A stretch of 64,000 nucleotides of DNA from Affinundibacterium macrobrachii (GCF_014652415.1 NZ_BMYT01000002.1:248001-312000); one strand, 5' to 3'; positions 1-8,910 are shown, counted from the first letter of the stretch. Notes: generated by a model from the sequence alone, not told the origin. Program-made: numbers and translations.

Positions 1-7
1 CAACGCA

Positions 8-1921
8 TTATGGTTTCATCGAAAGTGTTTTCTTCAAACCCAATTCACCACCAACCACAGGCAGACTCAACGAAGTCTTAGCGAGGTCAACACTGAGCTC
101 GGTGCCTGCTTTTGGCCATAATGTGAAGTCTTGATCACTGGACATGATCATCAAAGCTAAACGTTTGCCTGCAGGGACGATTCTGTCAATCGGCTGCAAG
201 TCAAAAGTTAAGTCAACAAATTGGCCTGGTACGAGTGGCGTGCCTGATAGTTTGGAATCGTAATTGCCCGTTTTAGTTAATGCGCGATGATTTTGTGGAT
301 CGGCCCAACCGCGTGAAATCACACCTGCTTGTCCGGCTGAACCAACGACTTTGCCATCGAAAGGCAACATCACTAGCCATACCGACAAATTGGCTGCGGC
401 TTTATTAGCAGCAACGCGTAGCTTGATGCTCGGTGTGCCGGATAAGTGCATCGCGTCGCTTAATTCTGGTGTCGCATAGATTAGGCGATGGGGCGATTGT
501 TCGGCTTGTGCTAAAACACCGCCTTTTATCTGCACGTCGTCGATCAATTTTTCTATGCTCGCTTTACTTGGCGTGGATAAATTCAAATTACCGGCTTTGT
601 TGCCGCCAGCACCTAAATATAAATTCACTGTACTGGATTCTGGATTTGGAAAATCTAAGTAGGGCGTTGGTGGCGTGCCGCGTTCTGCGTTTTCGCGCAC
701 GATCATGGCACGCGCATCGCGCTCTACGCCATTATCGACGCCATACAAATAATGCGAGAACCAGCGATTGCGCATTTCTAATGGTGGTGTGCCGCCACCA
801 TGTCCACCTTGATGCAGATACAACTGTGTTGGTACGCCTTGCTTTTTCAAAGCGTCATAAATGCGTATCGAATGCTCGGGCATCACGTTCCAATCTTGCT
901 GACCATGCGCCAACAAGGTGGCTGCTTTGACGCCTTTGATCTTGGTCAGCAAATCGCGCTCTGCCCAAAAATCATTGTAGTCGCCATGCTTGCGGTCAAA
1001 TTTGGCGGGGTACAAACCATCACGAATTGTCTTGTTGCAGTACTCGCGTTTTTCTGGGGCGCCGCTGTAGATGAAGTCATATAGTTGATCAATGTCTTCA
1101 CCCAAATAGCCGCCTGGGTGACGGACCAAACCATTGCTGCGATAGTAGTGGTAGTAAGACGTATTTGGTGCAATTGGGATAATAGCTTCTAAACCTGCCA
1201 CACCTGTGGTCGCTGCAGCTAGAGGAATGGTGCCATTGTAGGAAGTACCGGTCATGCCGACTTTGCCTGTGGCCCAGCTTGCTTTAACTTCTTGATTGCC
1301 ATCGATGGTGGTGTAGCCTTTAGCACGGCCATTGAGCCAATCGATTACGGCTTTTGGAGCGAGTTCTTCTGGCGCGCCACCAACCGTCGGACAACCTTGT
1401 GACAAACCGGTACCGGGCGCTTCAGAATGTACCACTGCGAAACCACGTGGCAACCACGTATCAATTTCTGTACGTGAAATTTCTGGACGTACTGGGATAA
1501 ATTTCGCTTGCTCATTGACTGGACGCGGTGGTGGCTCACTGCCTAACTCGTGCTTCACATCCCACATCTTTTGGTTTTTCATGGTGCCGGCAAAATAGGG
1601 CGATGATTCATAAACCACCGCCACTTTTAAACCTTCCGTCTCGGTTTGCTTAGGACGCGTGACAGCAACGTGTACGCGATCTGGCTTGCCATCAGCATCG
1701 CTATCAAACTCGGTCTCTACCCATAATTCTTGTTTAATCCATTGCGATTTATCTTGAAAACCCGGCACGATTTGGGCTTGTCCGTTATAGAAAACCGGAA
1801 CGGTCTTCGTATTGGCTGTAGCATCTTGCGCCGTACTATTCGTCGAAAAAGCAGCGATAAGCGCGAGGCTTAACAGGGATCGTTGGCACAGTGTTTTGGA
1901 ATATGCGTGGCTAGTTTTCAT
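8..1921 (-). CDS. Secreted Xaa-Pro dipeptidyl-peptidase, S15 family
   Basis: The 637-residue product begins with a signal peptide (hydrophobic stretch about residues 14-30, AQ cleavage region) and should be exported. The alpha/beta-hydrolase nucleophile elbow GTSYNG puts the catalytic serine at residue 227; further on HGQQDWNV and HQGGHGGG supply the likely Asp and His of the triad. A C-terminal beta-rich domain follows, as in PepX/CocE-type S15 enzymes, which release N-terminal X-Pro dipeptides or hydrolyse related esters. The gene is complete, with its stop codon at 8-10. It stands alone, divergent from the NHL gene to the right. No strong ribosome binding site precedes the ATG. Family assignment is firm; exact substrate is inferred. 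Confidence 0.88.
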   Translation of the reverse strand: MKTSHAYSKTLCQRSLLSLALIAAFSTNSTAQDATANTKTVPVFYNGQAQIVPGFQDKSQWIKQELWVETEFDSDADGKPDRVHVAVTRPKQTETEGLKVAVVYESSPYFAGTMKNQKMWDVKHELGSEPPPRPVNEQAKFIPVRPEISRTEIDTWLPRGFAVVHSEAPGTGLSQGCPTVGGAPEELAPKAVIDWLNGRAKGYTTIDGNQEVKASWATGKVGMTGTSYNGTIPLAAATTGVAGLEAIIPIAPNTSYYHYYRSNGLVRHPGGYLGEDIDQLYDFIYSGAPEKREYCNKTIRDGLYPAKFDRKHGDYNDFWAERDLLTKIKGVKAATLLAHGQQDWNVMPEHSIRIYDALKKQGVPTQLYLHQGGHGGGTPPLEMRNRWFSHYLYGVDNGVERDARAMIVRENAERGTPPTPYLDFPNPESSTVNLYLGAGGNKAGNLNLSTPSKASIEKLIDDVQIKGGVLAQAEQSPHRLIYATPELSDAMHLSGTPSIKLRVAANKAAANLSVWLVMLPFDGKVVGSAGQAGVISRGWADPQNHRALTKTGNYDSKLSGTPLVPGQFVDLTFDLQPIDRIVPAGKRLALMIMSSDQDFTLWPKAGTELSVDLAKTSLSLPVVGGELGLKKTLSMKP

Positions 1922-2126
1922 ATTGAGTTGGCTGTGAAAGTAATCAATTAAGGAGTTGAAACTGGGTAAGTAGACCGCAATTATGCGCAGAAGTTTCGGT
2001 TAAATATATTAAGAAATTAAAATTTAGTGAAGCTTTGTGGTTAAAAAATGCTTACCTCGACTAAAACTCGTCGGCAAAGCGTGCTTACTCTTGACGGCAG
2101 AATGAGTTCAGTTTCGGTTAAAGACT

Positions 2127-2163
2127 CCTTCTCCCGTAAGCGGGAGAAGGCAGGGATGAGGGC
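2127..2163 (+). repeat. REP-like hairpin, left copy
   Basis: A perfect 10-bp stem (CCTTCTCCCG, 2127-2136, with 2141-2150) closes a TAAG loop and is followed by GGGATGAGGGC. This is the familiar extragenic palindrome (CTCCCGC-loop-GCGGGAG next to a GGGxTGAGGGC tail) scattered through many proteobacterial genomes. Confidence 0.8.
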
Positions 2164-2248
2164 AGTTTAGACTAACGAAATGTATCTTTAAATGCTGCGT
2201 TCTGTATTGAGAACAGATGCAATTGATATGTTTTCTCGCTTGCCAGCC

Positions 2249-2285
2249 GCCCTCACCCCAACCCTCTCCCGCTTGCGGGAGAGGG
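2249..2285 (-). repeat. REP-like hairpin, right copy in inverted orientation
   Basis: GCCCTCACCCC (2249-2259) is followed by a perfect 11-bp stem (2262-2272 with 2275-2285, TT loop). It is the inverse-orientation partner of the copy at 2127-2163, so the two form a BIME-like pair about 85 bases apart. Confidence 0.8.
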
Positions 2286-2414
2286 AGTGTTATCAGAACT
2301 ACGACTTGACTGATAGACCAAGGTATTTCATCTCACACGATCAAAAAACACTACAAAACCCAGCCCATGCTTGCTATGCTGCGCATCCCGATGAGTGTTT
2401 AAGGTTTTTTATTC

Positions 2415-4634
2415 ATGCAACGCCGTTCTTTGTTTCTCGTATCTGCAACTTTGTTGATTTCTGGTTTAGCCGTTTCTGGCTATTACTTGCTCCGCTCTGA
2501 GTCACCTTTACCCACACCACTCAAAACAGTGTTTGCCAAAAAACCGCTGGTCACCGATATGCAATGGGAAGCGCAGATCACGCCGTTTGCGATCCAGTAT
2601 TCGCTGAATCAAGATCCGAATAGCGCAGAAACTTTTAGCGACCCGAATGGCATCGCTTTTGATGCGCAAGGCAATATCTATATCGCTGATGCGGGCGAAC
2701 ATAATCGAATTATAAAAATCAATAAGAAGGGCGAGTCTGTCATCTACGCTGGCAGCACCGAAGGTTTTGCCGATGCGATTGAAGGCAGCGCACAATCAGC
2801 CAAGTTTCACACACCGTCGGCGCTCGCATTCGATAAAGAGGGCAATCTTTATGTAGCGGATACTGGTAATCACGTGATTCGCAAGATTACTCCGAAAGGG
2901 CAAGTATCGACCTTGGCAGGAAATGGCGTCGCTGGCTATCGCGATGGCGCAGCACAGCAGGCGCAATTTAATGGCCCGATCGGCCTTGTGGTTGCCAAGG
3001 ATGGCAAGGTCTATGTGGCAGATACCTACAACGACAAAATCCGCGTGATTTTGCCAGATGGCACGGTACAAACCATTGCTGGCGGCGCGATTCCTGGCTA
3101 CCAAGATGGCGTCGGTACAGCCGCCTTATTTGATACGCCTAGTAGCATCGCTATCAATAGCAAGGGCGAACTAATCATCGCAGACACCCGTAATAATGCG
3201 GTACGTAAGATCAATGCATTGGGCGAAGTTTCCACATTGATCTATAGCGATCCTAAAGATAGAGAAGCCTTACTACGCCGTCCAGCTGGTTTAGCGATCA
3301 CGCATGATGATCACATTTATGTCAGTGAACTCTCACATGGTCGCATCATGCAAATAGCGCCGAGCGGGGAGACTCGTGGCCTCACTGGTGTCGATATCGA
3401 TATCATTCCCGGTGACGATACCAGCCCACGTATGCGCAGCCCTATGGCTATCGCCGTCAATCCGCATGGCAATCTGTTGGTCAGCGACAGTGGCATGAAT
3501 CGCTTACATCAAGTTCATCGAAAAGATGCCAAAGAAGGCTTGAGCATGTCGCCGCAAGTCTTACGCATCGTCGAGCCAGTCGCGCCTGTAGTTCAACCAT
3601 CATTGTGGCCTCTGTTACCGCAAGATCAGCCCCATGAAGTCGTTGGAACCATAGGCGAAGTGCGTGGCGAATATGGTGGCGACAGTCGACATCATTTTCA
3701 TCGCGGTGTCGATATGCAAGCCAATATGGGCGAGTCTGTAGTCGCGATTAAAGATGAGAAAGTCAGCTCACCTGTGCCAGCTTGGGCGGCTGGCACCATC
3801 AACGAGGGTATGCGGATCAGTAAGCTATCGTATATCCACATGAAAGTCGGGCGTAAGCTGAATGAATCCGTGCTCGATCCTCAAAAATTTCGCGTGATCA
3901 AAGATGCCAACGGCAAGCTACAACAAGTTCGCGTCAAACGCGGTACGCGCTTTCAAGTTGGTGAAGCAGTTGGAACCATCAACAGCATGTATCACGTTCA
4001 TTTGAATTACGCGCCCGAAGGCGATGTAGTTAATCCGCTGTCGCTACAATTCATCGGTTTCAAAGATAGCGTCATTCCGCAAATCAATCGTATCGATATC
4101 GCGGATCAAGACGGTAATATTTTGGGCAGACCTGTCATGGCAGCGACTAAAGCCAAGGGCAAGAAGAAAGACAAAGCGCCAGCAGCCGTCTCGCCAAGTA
4201 ACACGCCATTAACGCTATCACGCAGCTTGGAACAAGTCAGCATCATCGTCGATGCCTTCGATCAAGCCGATGGCAATATCGCACGCCGTCGTTTGGGCTT
4301 ATACGAACTCGGTTATCAGATCCTGAATGCCGATGGCACACCGCTACCAAGTTTTGAAAAACCGAAAATGACGATACGTTTCAACCATCTGCCAGCTGAT
4401 GAAGAAGCCGTTAAAGTAGCTTATGCCGAAAATAGCGGCATTACCGTACACGGTAGCGCCGCGACCAAATTTTTATACAACATCACCAACGAAATCCATG
4501 ATGGCCATGCCATCATCCAGTTCTGGCAGATCAAAGATTTACCTGCTGGGGATTATCTGATTCACGTCCACGCAGCAGATTACGCGGGGAATATTGCAAA
4601 CCGCAACCATGTGTTGCGGGTGCGTTTGGAATAG
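2415..4634 (+). CDS. NHL-repeat protein with C-terminal M23-like domain
   Basis: The 739-residue protein starts with one N-terminal membrane anchor or signal segment (about 5-25). Residues about 75-370 form a six-bladed-type NHL propeller; repeats such as GNIYIADAGEHNRI and GNLYVADTGNHVIRKI are clear. From about residue 410 there is an M23/LytM-like domain with HFHRGVDM (near 425) and HVHLNY (near 526), matching the HxxxD and HxH zinc-ligand motifs. A beta-rich tail follows. Known M23 proteins cut peptidoglycan crosslinks or act as scaffolds, and NHL propellers bind proteins or ligands. The domain carries a long insert between the motifs, so activity is uncertain. A decayed copy of its 3' end lies at 11176-11328. 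Confidence 0.8.
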   Translation: MQRRSLFLVSATLLISGLAVSGYYLLRSESPLPTPLKTVFAKKPLVTDMQWEAQITPFAIQYSLNQDPNSAETFSDPNGIAFDAQGNIYIADAGEHNRIIKINKKGESVIYAGSTEGFADAIEGSAQSAKFHTPSALAFDKEGNLYVADTGNHVIRKITPKGQVSTLAGNGVAGYRDGAAQQAQFNGPIGLVVAKDGKVYVADTYNDKIRVILPDGTVQTIAGGAIPGYQDGVGTAALFDTPSSIAINSKGELIIADTRNNAVRKINALGEVSTLIYSDPKDREALLRRPAGLAITHDDHIYVSELSHGRIMQIAPSGETRGLTGVDIDIIPGDDTSPRMRSPMAIAVNPHGNLLVSDSGMNRLHQVHRKDAKEGLSMSPQVLRIVEPVAPVVQPSLWPLLPQDQPHEVVGTIGEVRGEYGGDSRHHFHRGVDMQANMGESVVAIKDEKVSSPVPAWAAGTINEGMRISKLSYIHMKVGRKLNESVLDPQKFRVIKDANGKLQQVRVKRGTRFQVGEAVGTINSMYHVHLNYAPEGDVVNPLSLQFIGFKDSVIPQINRIDIADQDGNILGRPVMAATKAKGKKKDKAPAAVSPSNTPLTLSRSLEQVSIIVDAFDQADGNIARRRLGLYELGYQILNADGTPLPSFEKPKMTIRFNHLPADEEAVKVAYAENSGITVHGSAATKFLYNITNEIHDGHAIIQFWQIKDLPAGDYLIHVHAADYAGNIANRNHVLRVRLE

Positions 4635-4791
4635 CTTTTGGAAGAGCGATTTTATGCCGCGTAAAATTGGCTACAAATGTTCGTTCACTTCCGCTTTATT
4701 TCACACAGCTAAATGAAGAAGAAAAAATGTCTCGTTAACGAGTGAGCCATAAATAAGCAAAAAGACTAGCCTACTAACTTACGCCAAACAT

Positions 4792-5253
4792 ATGCGCCAA
4801 AAGATAAAAATACGTCGGGCGACACCCGATGATGCAAATGCAATTGAAGCGCTTTACCGCGAGTTAGTGAGCAATCCCACCATTCACGTTAGCCCACAAC
4901 GCCTCGAGCAAGTGGCTCGAGATGAACATACTTTTTTACTTGTGGCCGATTGCGGCGGAGTAATAACAGGAACGGCGTTGCTTTCACTATGTTTAGACGT
5001 CATGTTTGGCGAACAGACCTTCGGGGTCATTGAAAACGTCGTGGTGAGCAGTAATGCTCGTTCGTCTGGAATTGGCGCGAAGCTGATGCTCGAAATTGAG
5101 CGCATCGCTACTACGAATCAATGCTCCAAGCTCATGCTACTCAGTACTGCAAGCCGAACTGATGCGCATCGATTCTTTGCACGTCATGGTTTTCAAGATG
5201 GCAGTAAACGAGGCTTTGTTAAATATCGTCGTGATTTTAATTTGGTTACGTAA
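4792..5253 (+). CDS. GNAT family N-acetyltransferase
   Basis: The 153-residue protein has the standard GNAT layout: an N-terminal IRRATPDDANAIEAL strand-helix, a central ENVVVSSNAR strand and the acetyl-CoA pyrophosphate loop RSSGIGA at residues 90-96, ending with RFFARHGF. It should transfer an acetyl group from acetyl-CoA to a small amine or protein; the substrate cannot be read from sequence. It is followed 37 bases later by a second, broken GNAT gene. The start lacks a strong ribosome binding site, but no better codon lies downstream in the conserved part. Confidence 0.85.
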   Translation: MRQKIKIRRATPDDANAIEALYRELVSNPTIHVSPQRLEQVARDEHTFLLVADCGGVITGTALLSLCLDVMFGEQTFGVIENVVVSSNARSSGIGAKLMLEIERIATTNQCSKLMLLSTASRTDAHRFFARHGFQDGSKRGFVKYRRDFNLVT

Positions 5254-5290
5254 TTGTGATCCCGAATCTATCATCTACCACCCAAAAACC

Positions 5291-5746
5291 ATGATCAAAA
5301 TCCTAGAAAATTCCAAAGAGCACTTAAGCGAGTTCATCCGCCTCAACGAAGAATAGATCAGTCATTATTTTCAACTTGAGGAAACGGACAAGAAACTGGC
5401 GGCCGATCCGCATCAAGTTATTGACAAGGGCGGCTACATATTTTCCTTAGTTAGCGGCGAGGAAGTGGTTGGTGTCTGCGCCTTGTTTAATAACGGCGAT
5501 GGTGTCTACGAATTAGCGCGCATGGCCGTATCGCCCGCGCATCATGGCAAGGCTTATAGCAATTTATTGATGCAGCACTGCTTGGACAAACTCAAAACCA
5601 TACATGCGAAAAAGGTCTATCTAGTGTCCAACACCAAACTAACAGCGGCGATCCATTTGTATAAAAAGTTTGGTTTTCAAACCGTGTTCGAAGGGCCACA
5701 TCCGGTTTATTCCCGAGCGAATATCGTCATGGAACGCGCGCTTTAA
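5291..5746 (+). pseudogene. GNAT acetyltransferase interrupted by one in-frame amber codon
   Basis: Reading from ATG 5291 gives MIKILENSKEHLSEF, then IRLNEE, a TAG at 5354-5356 (codon 22), then ISHYFQLEETDK in the same frame through to the stop at 5746. Ignoring the TAG gives a 151-residue GNAT with the acetyl-CoA loop near HHGKAYS and the LYKKFGF end. Related GNATs tend to have a Trp after RLNEE, so a TGG to TAG change explains the stop. No other lesion is visible, so the mutation is recent or the codon is suppressed. ATG 5465 could only start a 93-residue fragment lacking the first strands and helices. Confidence 0.8.
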
Positions 5747-5770
5747 AAATTTTGTAGTTACGATATTGCC

Positions 5771-6670
5771 TTAACTCAGTGCCGAATATTGACGCAAAGC
5801 TTGTCCCATAAAATCCACAAAACTGCGTACTTTAGCGGAACCATCTCGTCCCTCTCGATGCACGATGTGAATCGGTAAGGGCGCTGATTCATACTCGCTG
5901 AGGATAGTTTTTAAACTGCCTTGTTCTAATTGATGCGCGACTTGATACGACAGTAATCGTGTGATGCCCGCCCCCTGCATCACGGCGGCAATCGCACCAT
6001 CATTACTAGTCACTGTTAGACGTGGTTTGATACGAACCGCGGCAACGTGATCGCTGTCGACAAACTTCCATTCTATGGATGGACTGACACCGGTTGCTGC
6101 CACTATATGATGCTGCTTCAGATCTTCTGGAGTTTGTGGAATGCCATGTTGCGCCAAATAGTCCGGTGAGGCGCACAACACGCGACGCACTTGCCCCACC
6201 CTTAGCGCACGCATGCTTGAATCTGGCAGCGCGCCGATGCGTACGCCAACGTCCACGCCCTCTTCCATCATATTCACGACGCGATCTAAAAACAGGGCGG
6301 ACACATCGACCGCTGGATAACGCTGTAAGAACTCAACGATATGTGGCATCACGAATATCTTGCCAAACAAGACCGGCGCGGTCACCGTCAAATGCCCACG
6401 CGGATCGGCATTAATCCCGGCTGCCGCCTCATCGGCTTCCTGCACCTTGGCGAGAATCTGTCGCGCATCATCTAAATAGCGTTGTCCAGCGTCGGTCGGC
6501 CTGACAAAGCGGGTCGTCCGGTTCAATAATTTCACACCCAGACTCTCTTCCAATGCCGCCACAGCCCGTGTTACTGCAGGTGGTGACATACCCAGACGTC
6601 TGGCTCCTGCCGCAAAACTTTCTTCCTCGGCCACCGCAACATACACCGCTATTTGATGAAACCTATCCAT
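5771..6670 (-). CDS. LysR family transcriptional regulator
   Basis: The 299-residue protein has the LysR winged helix at residues 1-60 (SFAAGARRLGMSPPAVTRAVAALEESLGV) and a two-lobed effector-binding domain from about 90 to 295. It is transcribed away from the carboxymuconolactone decarboxylase operon with 166 bases between starts, the classic arrangement for a LysR protein controlling the divergent operon as well as itself. The inducer is unknown. Many LysR regulators of this subgroup sit beside small oxidoreductase or quinone-stress genes. Confidence 0.92.
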   Translation of the reverse strand: MDRFHQIAVYVAVAEEESFAAGARRLGMSPPAVTRAVAALEESLGVKLLNRTTRFVRPTDAGQRYLDDARQILAKVQEADEAAAGINADPRGHLTVTAPVLFGKIFVMPHIVEFLQRYPAVDVSALFLDRVVNMMEEGVDVGVRIGALPDSSMRALRVGQVRRVLCASPDYLAQHGIPQTPEDLKQHHIVAATGVSPSIEWKFVDSDHVAAVRIKPRLTVTSNDGAIAAVMQGAGITRLLSYQVAHQLEQGSLKTILSEYESAPLPIHIVHREGRDGSAKVRSFVDFMGQALRQYSALS

Positions 6671-6836
6671 AAGAACCCCATTATTCCTATTTTCGCAATA
6701 ATCAATTGTAATCCATGAGTATTCTTCATTTCAATGACGATAGGCACAATGCATGCATTCGCTGAACACCGACAAGAAATACCGGATCAAGGCGATGCAA
6801 ACCAAATCGACATTCACTTATTGAAAAGGAAATACC

Positions 6837-7373
6837 ATGAGCCGCATTCATCTCGTCACCAACGAAACAGCCACGCAAGAACAACAAGCATTGTTCGATG
6901 CGATCCAATCGCAATTGGGTGTAGTACCTAATTTTTTAAAAATCTTTGCTAACTCACCAGTGGCTTTGAAATCATTCCTCGGCCTATATGGCGTAGCGAA
7001 TGAAGGCAGCTTAGATCCTTTAACCCGTGAACGCATTGCGCTCGCTATGGCTCAGCAAAACTCTTGCGAATACTGCCTATCAGCGCACACCGCATTAGGA
7101 AAAAAAGCGGGCTTGAGCAATGATGAAATCACGGCTAACCGCGCTGGCAGCAGCCAAGATGCAAAAGCGGCGATCGCCGTGAAATTGGCACATTCCTTAG
7201 CAGAACACAAAGGTGAAATCACCACAGCAGAATTGATCGAAGCCCGCAATGCTGGTTTCACTGATGGCGATATCGTCGAGATCATTACTCACGTTGGCAT
7301 GAATATTCTGACGAATATTTTAGGCAAAGCCAGCCGCGTAGAAATCGACTTCCCGAAAGTCAACTTAGCGTAA
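6837..7373 (+). CDS. Carboxymuconolactone decarboxylase family (AhpD-like) protein
   Basis: This 178-residue helical protein carries the AhpD-type active site: Cys77-x-x-Cys80-x-x-x-His84 within SCEYCLSAH. Family members are either gamma-carboxymuconolactone decarboxylases or alkylhydroperoxidases; the paired cysteines favour the peroxidase-like redox group. A good ribosome binding site (AAGGAAAT) precedes the ATG. It is the first gene of the operon divergent from the LysR regulator, and a strong hairpin (7381-7408) follows its stop codon. Confidence 0.88.
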   Translation: MSRIHLVTNETATQEQQALFDAIQSQLGVVPNFLKIFANSPVALKSFLGLYGVANEGSLDPLTRERIALAMAQQNSCEYCLSAHTALGKKAGLSNDEITANRAGSSQDAKAAIAVKLAHSLAEHKGEITTAELIEARNAGFTDGDIVEIITHVGMNILTNILGKASRVEIDFPKVNLA

Positions 7374-7380
7374 TCGTCCA

Positions 7381-7408
7381 GTGCTCAATGAAGTTTTTCA
7401 TTGAGCAC
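7381..7408 (+). promoter_or_regulatory. Intercistronic stem-loop after the CMD gene
   Basis: A perfect 12-bp inverted repeat (GTGCTCAATGAA, 7381-7392, with 7397-7408) has a 4-base loop and begins 8 bases after the stop codon. No T-run follows, so it is more likely an mRNA-stabilising or processing hairpin, or an attenuating terminator, than a full intrinsic terminator. Confidence 0.65.
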
Positions 7409-7472
7409 GACTAGCCAAAGCACTTCAACACTTAAGCATTTCACTATTTCATCATTAAAAAAGGAGTACATC

Positions 7473-7976
7473 ATGTTTCACTCAACTTTACGTCGCACTA
7501 TCTTGGCTTCCACTTTTTTGGCAGCATTTGCGGTCGCCGTTGGCACGCCGCTGACTGCACAAGCACAAGATCAAAACTCAACTGCTGCTGTCAATCTTGA
7601 TACCCAAGGTGTGGCTTTGCACGGCTACGATCCAGTTGCTTACTTCACCGTGAAGGCTCCAACTTTAGGCAAGGCCGCTTACACGCATACGTTCGAAGGC
7701 GCCACCTATCGCTTTGCATCAAAAGACAATTTGGATAAATTTAAAGCACATCCAGCACAGTACGCACCGCAATTTGGTGGCTTCTGCGCCATGGGCGTGG
7801 TCTTGGAAAAGAAGCTCGACGGTGATCCGCAAGCATGGCGCGTAGTCGATGGCAAACTGTATTTGAACGTCAATAAAGACATCCAGAAAAAATGGTTAGA
7901 AGACGTGCCTGGTCATATCGTCAAAGCCGGCCAAGCTTGGCCATCGATCAAAAACAAAGCCCCAAAAGATCTGTAA
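7473..7976 (+). CDS. Exported YHS-domain protein
   Basis: The 167-residue product has a clear signal peptide ending about residue 29 (LTAQAQ). The mature part contains a YHS domain (HGYDPVAYFT, then YRFASKDNLDKF and FGGFCAMGV), a small fold with a Cys that is often linked to metal handling or redox proteins. The ATG at 7473 is chosen because AAGGAG sits 7 bases upstream; the frame is open further upstream without a usable start. It is gene two of the LysR-linked operon and should lie in the periplasm. Its function is unproven, but such proteins are frequent near DoxX and redox genes. Confidence 0.85.
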   Translation: MFHSTLRRTILASTFLAAFAVAVGTPLTAQAQDQNSTAAVNLDTQGVALHGYDPVAYFTVKAPTLGKAAYTHTFEGATYRFASKDNLDKFKAHPAQYAPQFGGFCAMGVVLEKKLDGDPQAWRVVDGKLYLNVNKDIQKKWLEDVPGHIVKAGQAWPSIKNKAPKDL

Positions 7977-7991
7977 TCGAATCACACTTAA

Positions 7992-8031
7992 GCGATTTGA
8001 TCTCATCCAATGTATATCGAGATCAGATCGC
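7992..8031 (+). promoter_or_regulatory. Intercistronic stem-loop after the YHS gene
   Basis: Arms GCGATTTGATCTC (7992-8004) and GAGATCAGATCGC (8019-8031) pair with one mismatch (a G-T wobble) around a 14-base loop. There is no T-run. It is the second hairpin at a gene boundary of this operon. Confidence 0.55.
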
Positions 8032-8094
8032 CCATCTTTGTCAGTTGAGGCTAGTCAATTAAAGCACAACTATCTAAACGAAAGAGAGAACACC

Positions 8095-8367
8095 ATGCCT
8101 GAAATCACCATGTATAGCACTGGCACCTGCCCTTATTGTGTCCAAGCACAGGTACTCTTGGTCCGTAAAGGCGTCGAGGTCAATAAAGTGATGATCGATC
8201 AACTGCCGCAAGAGTTCGAACAAATGCTTGCTCGCACCGGCCGGAGAACCGTGCCACAGATTTTTATTGATGATTTGCATGTCGGTGGCTTTAGCGATTT
8301 GTACCAACTAGAACAAACAGGGCAGCTCGATCAACTTTTACATGGCGTTGCCGGAAAGAGCAGCTAA
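8095..8367 (+). CDS. Glutaredoxin (CPYC type)
   Basis: The 90-residue protein is a dithiol glutaredoxin with the CPYC active site at residues 12-15, the TVPQIF cis-Pro motif and the GGFSDLYQLEQTG glutathione-binding end. It reduces disulfides or glutathionylated proteins using glutathione in the cytoplasm. The ATG at 8095 fits the known glutaredoxin N-terminus (MPEITMYSTG) and follows AAAGAGAG; the longer frame from 8038 is not needed. It sits 1 base from the DoxX start, so the two are probably translationally coupled. Confidence 0.92.
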   Translation: MPEITMYSTGTCPYCVQAQVLLVRKGVEVNKVMIDQLPQEFEQMLARTGRRTVPQIFIDDLHVGGFSDLYQLEQTGQLDQLLHGVAGKSS

Positions 8368-8368
8368 T

Positions 8369-8842
8369 ATGCAAACCAAGCCAAGCATCTCATTGCTAAA
8401 ACCCATTGTTCATGCGCAGGAAGGCTTGCAAATCTTGTTGCCAATGACCGATCTGCTGTTGCGTCTCTATGTGGCTAAAATTTTCTTTATGTCTGGGTTG
8501 AGTAAATTACGCGATTGGGAAATGACCGTTTCCTTGTTCACCGACGAATATCATGTGCCTCTATTGTCGCCAGAAGTCGCTGCTTATGCGGCGACTGGTG
8601 CTGAGTTACTTCTACCTGTGCTCTTGGTCTTGGGGCTGTTCAAACAACTTGCCGCGCTTGGTCTGTTGGCCGTCAACTTTGTCGCTGTCGTCGCCTACTA
8701 CAGTGTGTTGCAAGACATCCCTGCTGCGCTACAAGATCATATTGAATGGGGCTTGATGCTGATGTTGCTTACCTGCTCGCCCGCCAATTTATTTCAAGTT
8801 GATCACTATTGGGGTCGGCGCAAGACTAAGCATTCGATATAA
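8369..8842 (+). CDS. DoxX family inner-membrane protein
   Basis: The 157-residue protein has four hydrophobic helices (about 28-50, 70-90, 93-115 and 120-142) and the DoxX motif region LRLYVAKIFFMSGLSKL. The start at 8369 is one base after the glutaredoxin stop (TAATATG), with GGAAAG as ribosome binding site; a start at 8342 inside the glutaredoxin gene is possible. DoxX proteins are poorly understood and are linked to redox complexes and thiol-stress resistance, which suits a neighbour of glutaredoxin and a ferredoxin-type reductase. Confidence 0.85.
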   Translation: MQTKPSISLLKPIVHAQEGLQILLPMTDLLLRLYVAKIFFMSGLSKLRDWEMTVSLFTDEYHVPLLSPEVAAYAATGAELLLPVLLVLGLFKQLAALGLLAVNFVAVVAYYSVLQDIPAALQDHIEWGLMLMLLTCSPANLFQVDHYWGRRKTKHSI

Positions 8843-8910
8843 CGATCGCGACCACAAACCCATCACAGTTGTAAGATTCTTTTAATCAATCCAACATCTT
8901 GGAGAACACC

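Larger units (their letters stand above)
1922..2414. other. Intergenic region between divergent genes, holding a REP-like pair
   Basis: This 493-base gap separates the divergent S15 peptidase and NHL genes. The left half is AT-rich and presumably carries the peptidase promoter. The right half is taken up by two inverted hairpins (listed separately). An open frame from 2192 runs through the second hairpin and into the NHL gene and is not credible. I see no RNA gene. Confidence 0.6.

Noticed and set aside
2192..2500. 102-codon plus-strand open frame
   Set aside because: It runs through a REP hairpin and into the NHL gene in another frame, and resembles no family.
5096..5356. 86-codon open frame between the two GNAT genes
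   Set aside because: It begins in another frame of the first GNAT gene and merely runs into the start of the broken second one.
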